Part shown: positions 32,501 to 43,055 of the stretch, piece by piece
Layout of the letters: every line of letters begins with the position of its first letter
Position numbering within the stretch: position 1 is the first letter of the stretch
DNA from: Cercospora beticola
Lineage: Eukaryota > Ascomycota > Dothideomycetes > Mycosphaerellales > Mycosphaerellaceae
Length of the DNA stretch: 64,000 nt
Reading direction: 5' to 3'
Assembly (NCBI RefSeq): GCF_033473495.1
Contig: NC_088939.1
Coordinates: forward strand, 4,774,001-4,838,000
Notes under the pieces: model-generated
The model's database searches: none
What the model was told of the DNA's origin: nothing
What the model saw: only the letters and a program-made list of their open reading frames with translations
Made by a program: the position numbers and the translations under genes

Positions 32501-34547
32501 ATTATTTTAATAAGCTTATCTACTATAGTATATTAGGTTTAAGTTATATTTCTCCTCTATTTTAGATAGTAGAGGTTAAAGTCTCCTACTACTATATAGC
32601 TTACTTTTATATCTCCTAGAGTTTATAATAGTACTTCTTAGAGTATAGAGATAGTCCCTTCTTATTTATAGCTTATAGGCTCTAAGGAGTTATAGTAGTT
32701 ATAGATAGAGATAGTTCCTATAAGTATCTAGACTTAGATAGTTACTAGGTTACCTATATTATAGAAAAGTAGTTTCTAGCTATTAGTTCTAACTTTATCT
32801 AATATAAGTATTACTACTCTTAGGTTCTACTAGAGTAGGAGGACTATAGAGTATCCTTTCTTAGCCTTAGTTCTACTATTTATAGTATTAAGCTATAGTT
32901 CTTATAGTACTATTACTATAGCCTCTTCTATAGCTTAGCTATCTAGTAGTAGAGTTTAGGTAGTATTTAACCTATTAATATTATATTAGTAGATTATTAG
33001 AGTTTAGCTACTTATAGGATTTATAGAATTCTTAGAAGAGGAGCTTAATTAGGTTAATATCTATATCTTCCTAGAGAGTACTTATTACCTCTTAGGTATT
33101 CTTATTCTCCTATATAGAAGGGAAGTAGAGCTTACTTACTTGCCTCCTACTAGCTATTACTATTACTATAGTACCTAGAGGCCTACCTTTATACCTAATA
33201 TCCCTCTATAGAGGCTTAGCTAGTAGAGCTTTCCTCTTAAGGATTAGGAGTTCTATAGTACTATCTCCTTATATTAGGCCTAAGGCTGCCTCCTATTACT
33301 TTTTAAACTACTCTAAGAATGCTCTTACTTTAGCTTTTATAGTAGCTTTATAGCTATATTAGAAGGAGTATACCTTATAGTCTCTCTTATAGTTATAGTA
33401 TTTAATTTTCTTCTTCTTATAGCTATCTATCCTATACTTCTCTATATAGTTTCTATATATTTCTTCTATAGCTTTATAGTAGGTAGTAATATACCTAAAG
33501 CTATTATACTTAAAATATTATATAGTCCTCTACTATAGGTAGTATAGTTCTACTATATACTATATTAATCTAATAGTAATACCTCTCCTATATATTTCTC
33601 TTATAGTCTATCTATTCTATACTACTATTACTACTAATAAGAAGTTAGTCTCTTCCCTTACTCTCTAGTTCTTAAGCTAAAAGGCCTTTCTAATTTTAAG
33701 CCTATCTAGAAACTAGGTAAGGTTATCTTAGTCGAGCTAGACCTAGCTATTTATATCCTCTAGCTTCTAGGATATCCTAATACTATATATAATTACCTAG
33801 GTACTTAGTATCTCTACCTAGGCCTCTAGGTATATAGCCTTAAGCTAAGATTAGTCCTTCTCTAGTCTACTTTTCTCTTCTTCTCTATAGAGGATAACTT
33901 TAAGGTCTCTACTTAGAAGCTTTTATATAGCCTTAAACTACTATACTCCTAGTTTCCTTCTAAGCTCTTTATAGCTTATTTTCTTTACTATCTCCCTTTC
34001 TTCTTAGTTTCCTATCCTTATTAAGATAGTTATAGATACCTAAGGCTAGAGCCTTAGTATTATATATCTAAATTAGGCTATCTAGGCCTATATTTTAGAG
34101 GTAGTAGTAGTAGGTATTAGGCAGCTCTAGAGAGTTTTCTAGATAGCTTAGAGAGTCTAGGACTCTTCCTAGTAGAGAGCGTAGTAGAGGAGGGCCTATT
34201 AGGCCTATTAGAGAAGAAGGAGAGTTAGGAAAAAAGAAAGAGTTATCTAGGTATCGAGGTAACTCTAGATCTATTCTATAAGTATTTTTAGGTTCTTTTA
34301 GATTATTAGTTTTAGAGTATTAGTATTAGTAGTTGTTTTCTAGCCTTATTAGCTAGAGAGAGATAGTTACGAGCGGACTTAGGCCGCCTAGGAGTTAGAG
34401 TCGCAACCTTCTTCTTCTAGGCTCTCTTCTCTACTTATAGTATCGTAGTATTAGTCGGAGAGTATTATCGCGTATTAGGAGGCCTCGAGGCCTCCCGCCG
34501 TCGTCGTCGTCGCCTACTAGGGCGCGTTTATATTTATATAGTAGTAC
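29504..34547 (-). mobile_element. Nested Tad-like LINE (non-LTR retrotransposon), RIP-degraded
   Basis: A 5044-bp insertion in the copia polyprotein, flanked by a 14-bp duplication, read on the minus strand (5' end right, 3' end left). Decayed reverse-transcriptase motifs are recognisable: AFKYSIIVVLRKL near 31520-31443 resembles the Tad/Jockey-type FKxSxTVVLRKPGK. A further block resembles the region containing LxxIGKVLEAIVAKRIS, and GFIDNSNIL near 30966-30950 stands for GFxDDxNIL. The upstream part should hold gag and endonuclease but is too decayed to call. The left end carries short CTAT repeats (GATAGATAG on plus) typical of LINE tails. CpA and TpG are nearly gone, and between about 29.7 and 34.1 kb CpG is rare as well, unlike the host copia. 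The 5' end (34.36-34.55 kb) keeps CpG and a GTC run. Confidence 0.88.
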
Positions 34548-34561
34548 GAACGAAGATTATA
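34548..34561 (+). repeat. Right target-site duplication of the LINE
   Basis: Second copy of GAACGAAGATTATA. The copia integrase/RT linker continues right after it (reading TIELPSRLTRFR). Confidence 0.88.
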
Positions 34562-36424
34562 CTATAGAGTTACCTAGTAGACTAACTCGATTTAGAATTA
34601 CTTTAGTTAAGCTATACCTAAGTAATAATAACGAGATAGAGGTAGAAGCTAATAACTCCGAGTATAATTAACTAGAACCTACTAATAATAATAGCGACTA
34701 CGAACTAGAGCTAGAACCTCCGATAGTACTATAGAAACGTAGAAAGCTAAAAGAGTTAAAGAATAAGCTAAAATAGCTAGTAGAGGCTATAGTTAATACT
34801 AAGGAATAGCGTACTATAGACGAATTAATTAGATTAAGAACTACTAAGGTTATTACTAAACTAGGTTATCTATTTAAGGTATTAACTAAAGTAGAGATTA
34901 AAGGCCTAATTAATAGAGTTATTATATTTAAACCTTACGACTACTAGAGGTATAGTAACTACCGACTATTTAAATTACGTATAGTCTATAAGGTTAAGAA
35001 GCGTAGTAATAAACAACTTTATAAGAAATTAAAGCTTATTATTTAAGGCTATAATAATCGTAATAAGGAAACGATTCTAATATAGTTACTAACTATTTAG
35101 CGAGTATTATAGCGAGTAATTATTAGCCTAGCTACGAGTCTAATTAAGTAAGGTTTTACGCTAGAATTACGCGATATTAGCTAAGTATATATCTAGTTAA
35201 CTACCGAACTAAACCGAGTCGTTTTAGTATTATTACTTAAAGAACTAGAACGCGACTACTATAGAATAATTATAAGAGTCGTCCTACTACTCTATAGACT
35301 AGTAGAATTAGGTACCTATTAGTTTAATATATATAGTAACTACTATAAGGATAAACTCTATATAGTAACTAGCTCGTTTAATCTATACTTACTAATTACT
35401 ACCTCGGAATTACCTAGAACTAGAATCGTCGGAATATAAACCGATAATACGCTAATCCTCGCTAACTAAGAGTTCTAGCGTATAGAGGCTAAATACCTCG
35501 TATTTACTAGTAAGCCTAAGGAATAACTAATAGCTAATACGCCTCTAACTTTTAATAGATATATTATATCGCTAAGTACTACCGGAACTATTCGTATTAT
35601 ACTAAAAGGCTAAGATAAATAACTAAGCCTTATCTATAATACCGATAGCTATATAGTATAGCGTATATAAGGCGCCTACCTAGTATCTATATATTAACTA
35701 GAAGCTACTTTTAACCTCTTAGTAGTAGCTTAATCTAAGGCACTAACCTCTAGCGATATTAAGGCTCTTAATAAGCGAATCTAATAGTAAATAAATAACT
35801 TTAATCGTAGTTTAATATACTAACTACTAAACCTTAATTCGATAGCGTTATATATCTTTATTAATAGCTTAATCGCGAATAATAAGGACTTCTCGTTATA
35901 AATCGGTTACCTAATCGTTATTAGTACCGAATTAAATACTACTAGCTTATTTACTATAACTAGTAATATCGTCTATTAGAGCTTAACTAAGAGTAAACGA
36001 GTAATATACTTAGTCCTTATATTAGAGATATATACTATTAGCTACGGTATTAATATAGTATTTAGTATTAATACTACTCTATCTATAATCTTATAGCGAC
36101 TAGATAAACTAGCCTTACTATTAATCGTCTATACCGATTTACTCTCGCTTTACGAATATATAGTTAAGCTTAGTACTACTAAGGAGAAACGCTTAATAAT
36201 CGATATTATAGCACTAAGGCAGATATACGAGGCTAGAGAGGTTTGTAAGGTACGCTGGATTGACGGTACCACCAACCCTGCTAACTCCATAACCAAATCA
36301 ACACCGAACAAGGCATTGACGACGCTTATTAATCAAGGAACGATATTATGCAACGTCCAAGGATGGGTTGAAAGGTGAACCAACCAGGTTCTGAACGATT
36401 CATGCGAGAAAGAGAGATTGCCAG

Positions 36425-36604
36425 TGTCGGTTTGGCCATGGCAGCCACCTCGCATGAACCGGAATCAGCCCTGACTGCCGGTTCTTCCGTTCCGGCAGTG
36501 GTATATAGAGCCAGCTCGTTCGCTACCTTCTATAGAATTAGACATCTTTATTATACCGACTTTGACACTTGATCGAATACCCTCTGCAGAGGAGCCTACC
36601 CACA
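36425..36604 (+). repeat. 3' LTR of the copia element, not RIP-mutated
   Basis: Runs TGTCGG...CCCACA with canonical TG/CA ends and is preceded by a purine-rich GAGAAAGAGAGA tract that can serve as polypurine primer. CpA and TpG are kept. It ends 20 bp before the start codon of the small secreted protein gene. Confidence 0.95.
36502..36507 (+). promoter_or_regulatory. LTR TATA box, likely promoter of the adjacent gene
   Basis: TATATA inside the 3' LTR, about 120 bp before the ATG at 36625. The same box sits in the 5' LTR and is the expected retrotransposon promoter. Since the LTR ends 20 bp from the gene, this is the nearest TATA-like element for it. Confidence 0.45.
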
Positions 36605-36624
36605 GAGAATCAATCAATTGCAAG

Positions 36625-37025
36625 ATGCGACCCTCTTTGATCGCTATATTGTTCATGGCAGGGTAAATAAGGCTTCCACAATTCTCCTCACACCTCCGCA
36701 TTCGAGCTAACAATCTATTTGGCTAAACAGGATTGCCCACGCCTGGCAATGCCAATATAAATATCATTCCACACGGAAGAATAACGTAGCTCTTATGGAC
36801 AAGTGCACTGCTGAGGCCCACGACAAGTTTCAACACTCGCGCAAAAAGTCTGTCCTCTTCCATCGTGAAAGCAAGCATCTAATGACCTGTATCGATACGA
36901 GCTGCATTGATCATGGCTTGGAAGACCTTACGGAGTATTGCATGAAGAAGTGCGGAGAAGAGGGCTCTTATTTTGTTACGGTTGCTAGTTGTGGGCCAGA
37001 TCAGCCATGTGGGCCTTATAAGTAA
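36625..37025 (+). CDS. Small secreted 8-cysteine protein, candidate effector (two exons)
   Basis: Exon 1 is 36625-36662 and exon 2 is 36731-37025. The 68-nt intron has GTAAAT, a CTAAC branch site and AACAG. The joined frame gives 110 residues. The N-terminus MRPSLIAILFMAGIAHA is a textbook signal peptide ending A-H-A before WQCQYKY, and it exists only in the spliced form. This is the main evidence for the model. The mature part of about 93 residues has eight cysteines (WQC, DKC, MTC, TSC, EYC, KKC, ASC, QPC) and ends CGPYK, suggesting four disulfides. I do not recognise the family. Size, cysteine content and position against a RIP-mutated transposon fit fungal effectors, but an antimicrobial or self-recognition role is equally possible. 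The copia LTR forms its upstream region. Confidence 0.78.
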
Positions 37026-37594
37026 GGAGCAATGTTATATAATGGGTGACAAAGACGACTAGCTTAGGAGATTTGGAGGAACAAAAGATGTAGTGCTTGG
37101 TTCTTATCACTCTGCTATTCGACTTAACTTTCAAGCCATCAAGATGACAAGAGACGTCTGACAGGGCGTTGAAATACAACTGGAGAGGATGCTTTGCTGT
37201 GATAGTGGCACAAGAAGCAGGTAACAACTCACCGCATCAACCCGGCATGGCAGGAAGCTATCTCTGAGGTTGTTACGCAGAGTGTGCCACTATGTCAACA
37301 AAAAGTCTGGGAACGTACGGCTCAATTCCACAAGAGTCGCATCTCTGCCAAACTGTGAAGTTCCTCCCTAGCTTCGTCCTCCTGGACCAAGAGAAAGTGA
37401 TATTTGATTTCTCCGGTAAACTATGGAATATATTGACTGTGAAAAGTTCCCTCGTCGGGTTATTGTTAGAAAAGAAGTAACCACGAAAATGAGAAAGAAG
37501 AGGAAGTCGTGTACTTGTGATCTGCCTCTGTGAACCATAAGCTCCACCATGCCAACAGGAATGGATATGCGCCCCTTGACTGCCAACAGTGAGA
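37026..37594. other. Intergenic DNA between convergent genes
   Basis: A 570-bp gap between the ends of the plus-strand small secreted protein gene and the minus-strand Thr/Lys-rich gene. It holds both 3' UTRs; no other gene is seen. Confidence 0.45.
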
Positions 37595-39030
37595 TTAGAG
37601 AATGGCGTTTAGTCGCCCAGTTCTCGCCGACGATGTTCGCAAGGTGCCGCCCTCTCCCTCTTCGGGAGCTGTCAATGCCTCGCCGAAGACTCCTTGCCCA
37701 CAGCGCGCATTACCAAGAACAGCAGACGGAGGTGGAGCACCAATCCCCGTATCGAGAAACCACGGTGCGTCTTCCTGTCTTGCACTGCACATATTGCTCG
37801 AGCCGAACAGCAAGCAGCGAGTGGTGTCAGAAACAACGTCCCCATCCACAGAGACATCTCCAAATACCCACAACTCCACAGATTCGAGGAGGGCTCCCTC
37901 GCTGGCTGCGCGTGGGCTGAAAGCTGCGTTACAGCATGAGAAGGCGTCTTCGATTTCGAGCGCCTCCTCGAAAGCCAGACCGGGGCGCTCGGCCCTGTTC
38001 TGGACGATGGGGTTTCCGTCAATGTAATTGGCGTAGTTGGAAGGCGAAAGACATTCGCCATAGACGGTTGTCGATGCGATGACGCTTGTAGCTGTGGAGG
38101 TAGTGGTTGTCGAGGCGGTTGTTGTGATCTACATTGATGGTAGCATTGTGTTAGCAGCACAGCTTCGGGAATGGGAGAGCGGCTGGCGAGATATCACTTA
38201 CAGTCGTGGTCTTTGCATCGTAGACGGTCGAAGTGATCGTCTTCTTTGCTTCAGGGCACTTGGTTTCAGTCTTGGTCTTGGTTGTCTGAGAGTATGAAAG
38301 GTCAGCATGCCTGCCATAGCTGTTTCAGCAGAAGGGTCGAGTTGCCACTTTACCTTTGCGTGGACTGTCTTGGTCTTCGCGTGGATGGTCTTCGTTGTGG
38401 TGACCTTCTTCGTGGCACACTTGCCGTCCTTTGTATATTTGTGGCATGTAACCTTCTTGGGGTACGACTTCTTGCAGCCTCCGTAGTCAGAACGCTCCTC
38501 AAGATCATCCGATGATCTCTTGGCTGCTGGCGCAGGTGGCCCACCAACCTCGCCATCAATAGTCGCGCCAGGCACAGACTCCTGGACTGCCGTGAAGTCT
38601 GCTCGAGCTGGCACCGTCGAGGTGGAAGTCACAGATGTTGTAGTGGTTGCAGTGGAAGTGTCCGTCTTGGTGTCGGTGACTGTCTTTGTGTCCTTGGTCT
38701 CAGTCACATATTTGGTGGAAGTGTACTTGTTGCGATCAGTGACATAGGTTGTGATGTATTTTGTTTCAACCTTGGTGTACGTTGGGGTCTTGGTCTTGGT
38801 CTCCGTGTGAGTCTGTTTGATAGTGCAAGGAGCTGATCCGCCAGTAAGCGTGCATTCCAGACATTTGAGCATGGTCATGGCTCACTCTTGTGTGTGACCC
38901 ACGAAGTCACGGGCTGTCGACCAGGGCTCTTGTAGGTCATCTCGGTGTAGCAAGTGGTGCTATCTTTGTTGGCCAGAGCCTGGGCCGACAAGGCCGCCAC
39001 GAGGGCGCAGACACTGTTGGAGAACAACAT
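37595..39030 (-). CDS. Secreted Thr/Lys-rich protein (four exons)
   Basis: Exons on the minus strand are 39030-38886, 38832-38354, 38285-38202 and 38128-37595. Introns are 53, 68 and 73 nt (GTGAGC, GTAAAG, GTAAGT donors), and the total is 413 residues. The first exon supplies a signal peptide (MLFSNSVCALVAALSAQALA) and CYTEMTYKSPG. The middle is a Thr/Lys/Val repeat region (VTETKDTKTVTDTKTDTST, KTIHAKTKTVHAK) with a dibasic APAAKRSSDD site and a basic Cys patch (YGGCKKSYPKKVTCHKY). The last exon holds a folded-looking domain of about 150 residues with cysteines (GECLSPSNYANYIDG, AFSCCNAAF, TTRCLLFGSS, ARCGQGVFG). The first splice was chosen because it keeps the frame and has a plausible branch site. 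Family not recognised; likely a wall or extracellular protein. Confidence 0.72.
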
Positions 39031-40731
39031 CTTGACTGGTTGGCTGGTGATGGTGGAGCTCGTGGGTTTGAGACATGTTTCTGAACATCGGCGGACTGCT
39101 TAAATACTGGTATGCTGTATGCAAAGACCACAAACTCGACGACCTGCGATCGCAAAGGAGAGTTGACGCCACCCATACAAAGCAAAGCCCAGAGATGGGG
39201 AGCAACATCTGGCCTAGCCAGAAACAGCGCGAATGTGGCACAATGTCGCCCATTCTGTCGACAAGGATCACCAAGAGACGGCTCGTGAGCTCATCGATTC
39301 ATGTCGAAGCGATCCAGAGCATCTGCAGACCCCGAAGGAGTAAGGAGAGCAGCAGGGCTGAAGTGTGGAGATGCGTTTTGAATCCTTCAGCCTTGTCGTG
39401 GCTCGAGCACATGGCTGGCAATTGCCATGGAAAGCGGAGAACTTGCAGCTCATGCGGCAGGGAGATTGCGCTCTGCATCGACATGGGAGATTTTGAGTAT
39501 GCAGACGCCCGCGAAGGGGACCACAGCGAATGTTAGAGTGTTAGTGCAAAGAAGAAGCAGGTGAAGTCGATGCGGGCAGCGGGACAGTTCGCGCCTCAAA
39601 ACGCTCGTTGTTGGTCTTGGCATGCGCGCGCTCTTTCTTGCACCCAAGTCCAGAACGGGGAACCTCAAAACAACAACAACGTACATCGCCTCGCGGTACA
39701 GTCTAGCTTCCCGCCACTTTGGACCTATTTCGGAGCCGGAATCCACTGCAGCGTGATCCGGCAATCGCCACGAGCTGCCAGCCGCGATGACACCGCCTGA
39801 TGGACACATTGCCTCGCGCTTCGGGAGGGTCTGTTCAGATATGTTCTAATCGAAAGCCTTCGTCGGCTCATCCTCGACTTCGTGGTGTGGCCTCATGCAA
39901 TACACCATCTGAACGAACGGGAAACTCCGCCAAGACAGGCCTGCCACTGAGGCTGGACTTCCGGATGACGACGTGACTGGAGAAGAGCATGGCGTGTTCC
40001 GTAGTCACGATGAAGGCCCATGCTCCATAAACTTCAGACGACGGGTTAGGCTTCCGCACAGGCGACCAACGACAGCACTTGCACCCGTCGGTGACGGGTT
40101 CCTAGCGAGATTTTCACGATACCAGACTATGTCCCGAGCGGCGAAGCACGGGGGTAAGGCAGAGCACTCAGTATCGCCTTGCGAGTCGCAGCTATACCAC
40201 TCCCTATCATACAGTCTTGAGGACGGACTTGGCAAAGGCTTCATTGTGGCTCAGTCCGGCCTCATTCTCACAGCATCCTCGCACAATGGAACAAGACATT
40301 GATCGATGGTTCGCTGAATTCATGACGACTATGCAAATTCGGCGACGTAGTGCTTGAGAAAGCCCTTCCAGGTCATGGATTGACGGCGGGAAGATGCGAA
40401 AGGCCTCAGACAACGGCAAATGCATGCATGCAAACGTGCTCCTGGTCTTTGCGAAGCAATACCAAACGGACGAGTGCTTTTGAGATTTTGGGGAGCCTTC
40501 TGCATAAGTATCGAAAGCATACTGTGGCACTCATGAGGTGCGGCAACGACTCAAAACAACAATACTCGGAAGCAGACCCGCGTCGATGACCTGTCCTGCC
40601 GCAGTGGAAAGCGCGGCATTTGACAATTAGTCAGGCAGTAAGCTGCTTTGATCAGTCGCCCACAGCCTCCACCGAGAACGGTTCCGCCGTCACTCCCTTC
40701 CTTCCTGCGTTCCTCCTCCAATTTTGACGCT
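39031..40731. other. Intergenic DNA
   Basis: About 1.7 kb between the start of one minus-strand gene and the end of the next. It should include the promoter of the Thr/Lys-rich gene. Open frames up to 153 codons overlap on both strands with no recognisable content. Confidence 0.4.
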
Positions 40732-43055
40732 TCAGATTTTGGCCAAGACTTTGACCGCCTCCGCCAGACTTGCCTCTTCCTTGGTTAGCCGTGCCCGATC
40801 TCTCTTCAGAGCTTGATCCTCGCCCGCAATACTTTCAAGCACATCAGCAGATAACTGGCTCACATAGAGAGGCGAGAAAAGTGCGAGCGGACTCAGATCA
40901 CTCTCTAGAAGATAGTGGATCACCGATTGCCTGCAGACGTTGTCGACAAATGTCTTGCGACAGACCTTGTAGTACGACTTCAGGATGTCGTGGATGTCTT
41001 CAACGATGTGCTGCTCGTTGCTCATCGAGCGAAGAGGCTGTAAAGCATGTTCCAGTTGTACGACCTTGCCATGGTCGTAGGTTTCGATGGCCTTCTCCTC
41101 GACGCGCCCAGTGGCGTTCTCTTGGCGACTAGAATTGGTCAGTACAACAGAGGTTGTTGCTACGCAGTTCGAGTGTGCTTACCTTCGCTGCAGATTGTCG
41201 TTGAAGTAGTGATTGAGAGTCAGTGGAGTGTTGCTCTTTTCCACCTGCAGCAAGAATCCGAGACACCTCATCGCGAATCCATATCGCTCATGCAATTGAT
41301 CGGACAGGTTGTTGGCCAAAGTATTCCGAACATTGCTGTCATCGCAAATCGATGCTAGAGCCGAACTGATGAAGCGGTGAACGATGACAATAGCATCACT
41401 TAACAAGCCAAGACTAATGTCGTCCCACTTGGAACACTGCTTCTTCATCACCGTGGCAAGGATTGAGGCGTTGAAGGTGCCCATTTCGAAGCCTCGATTG
41501 GCTTGGAAGACTTGGAGAAGCCAGTCTTCGATTTGGTCACGCAATGGTGGAGAGAGGCTTTGCTTCGTATACAGAATGTCCTCAAGATCGTCAAGGTCTT
41601 CTTCTCTTCTGGTCTCGAAGGTCTGCTTCACAGGAGGCCCGCCGAGATGCTCATCAGGGTTGTACTCGGAAGCATCGGTGTCGTCCACGGAACTACCAGT
41701 ATGGTCACTGCTGAACGCATAAGTTGCGCCATACTTTGCCATCTCATCCGAGAAGATCTTCATGCGAGACATCAAGGCAGGAGCGATGCATAGCGCAGGA
41801 GTCGTCTCGAACGCATTATCGGCGCCATGGGTAGCACTAATTGACAGCGAAACAAGACGCTGGAACTTGGTGGCAAGCTGAATCAGATATGCTGTCTGCT
41901 GCGCCGGAGTGTTTCGTTCTGCTCCCAGCCCGCGAAGCTTTTTCTGACAGGTAGCGAGTCTGCCTTTGATCTCTGTTTGGACCTGGCGTAGATGTCAGCA
42001 AGAGCACAAACATCTGGAGCAAGCCGGACGCGTACCTTTGGAAATTCCTTCTTGACCAACGAAGACAGCACATCCTTGATGCGAAGCCTGAGAGACTCAA
42101 TGCCGACCTTGTCCTTCTCGACGCCGTTCCACGGGGTAGAGGAGCGGAAGAATGTCGCCTCCAGATCGCTGCGAACCACATTGACATCTTTTAGTTCTTT
42201 CTGGCCAGGATTGCGAATGATGTGCCAACCCAGCTTCATCTGGCGCGCACGGCCCTCAACCAGATCCAATACTCCAGACTCAGCGCCTCTATCAACCAGA
42301 TCCGGTTTGGTGAGCACACCGAGAGTGCGATCGCCATGAACGTCGGCCTCTGCAGCAAGCTCCAAGATCTCCTGCGTGGCGAGGTCGGTGTTGGCGGGCA
42401 CAACAGCGAGCATAACCGATCGAGGATTCTCCATGTACCCTTTGACCATGTTTCTCACGAGGTCAATATCAGCCTTGGTAGTCACACCCTTGGTGGTGCT
42501 CTTGAAGATTCCTGGTACGTCGATGACGCTGAGATGCTCCTGCGCCGGACCGGAAATCTCCAGACGGAGAACATCGTTGGAGAACGTGGGCTTCTGGGTT
42601 GCGTTCTCGCCACTTCCAGAAAGGCCCATCACTTCATGTGCCTGGTAGGAAGTCAGTGTGGTTTACTCAACCTTAGACGGAGCACCAACCTCTTGCATGA
42701 TTTCATTGAACGTATCAGACTCCAGCTTGCTTGTCGTCTTGCCCCATTCCTTCACGCGCGTAGTGTGCTCGGCAGATGCCTGCTGATCAGGAATGATGGA
42801 GACAAGGACTTGCTCCTGCGCTGCTCTGCGGAAAATGATCTGGGTAGCGAAACGAGTGCAAAGGCCGCTGTCTCTTGGTAGCGGCTTGTCGATCAAACCT
42901 TCGAGTACACTGCTCTTGCCGGAAGACTGGTCTCCAACCACGACGATTTGTGGCAGAGCAACTAGCTCACCAACACCGCAGGCGAACAGGCTGTCGATCT
43001 TCTCGAGCATGAGTGGCTCCGCAAGGCCATACTGCTCGGTGGTGTTGGAAGACAT
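40732..43055 (-). CDS. Dynamin-family GTPase, Mx-like (four exons)
   Basis: Exons are 43055-42690, 42641-42036, 41982-41183 and 41128-40732, with introns of 48, 53 and 54 nt; 722 residues. The first donor is GTTGGT, unusual, but the join restores the conserved NEIMQE/AHEVMGL string. GTPase motifs are complete: P-loop GDQSSGKSS near residue 42, switch Thr in GLCTRFAT, DVPG in VIDVPGIF, and TKPD in GVLTKPDLVD. A middle/stalk region follows, and the last exon is a helical GED-like end (IVEDIHDILKSYYKVCRKTF). No pleckstrin or proline-rich domain is visible, which matches the fungal Mx-like group rather than endocytic dynamin Vps1. Fungal genomes carry several such genes; they act on membranes, but individual roles are mostly unknown. 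Confidence 0.9.

Larger units (their letters stand above)
25936..36604 (+). mobile_element. Ty1/copia retrotransposon, RIP-degraded, carrying a nested LINE
   Basis: Two 180-bp LTRs bound about 10.3 kb. After removing the nested LINE (29504-34547) and one duplicate target site, the internal part is near 5.2 kb, a normal copia size. All frames are broken by TAA/TAG, but the order is copia: gag-like region (about 26.3-27.9 kb), integrase zinc region (28.6 kb) and integrase core (28.75-29.1 kb). Reverse transcriptase follows (34.9-35.5 kb, with a TDN in place of the expected TDD). The RNase H end at 36.25-36.31 kb is intact (WIDGTTNPANSITKSTPN). CpA and TpG are almost absent from 26.12 to 36.23 kb, which is RIP. 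No 5-bp target-site duplication is seen (CTTGC left, GAGAA right). Confidence 0.93.

Noticed and set aside
42222..42881. 219-codon plus-strand open frame
   Set aside because: It is antisense to dynamin exons 1-2 and the intron between them; no protein features.
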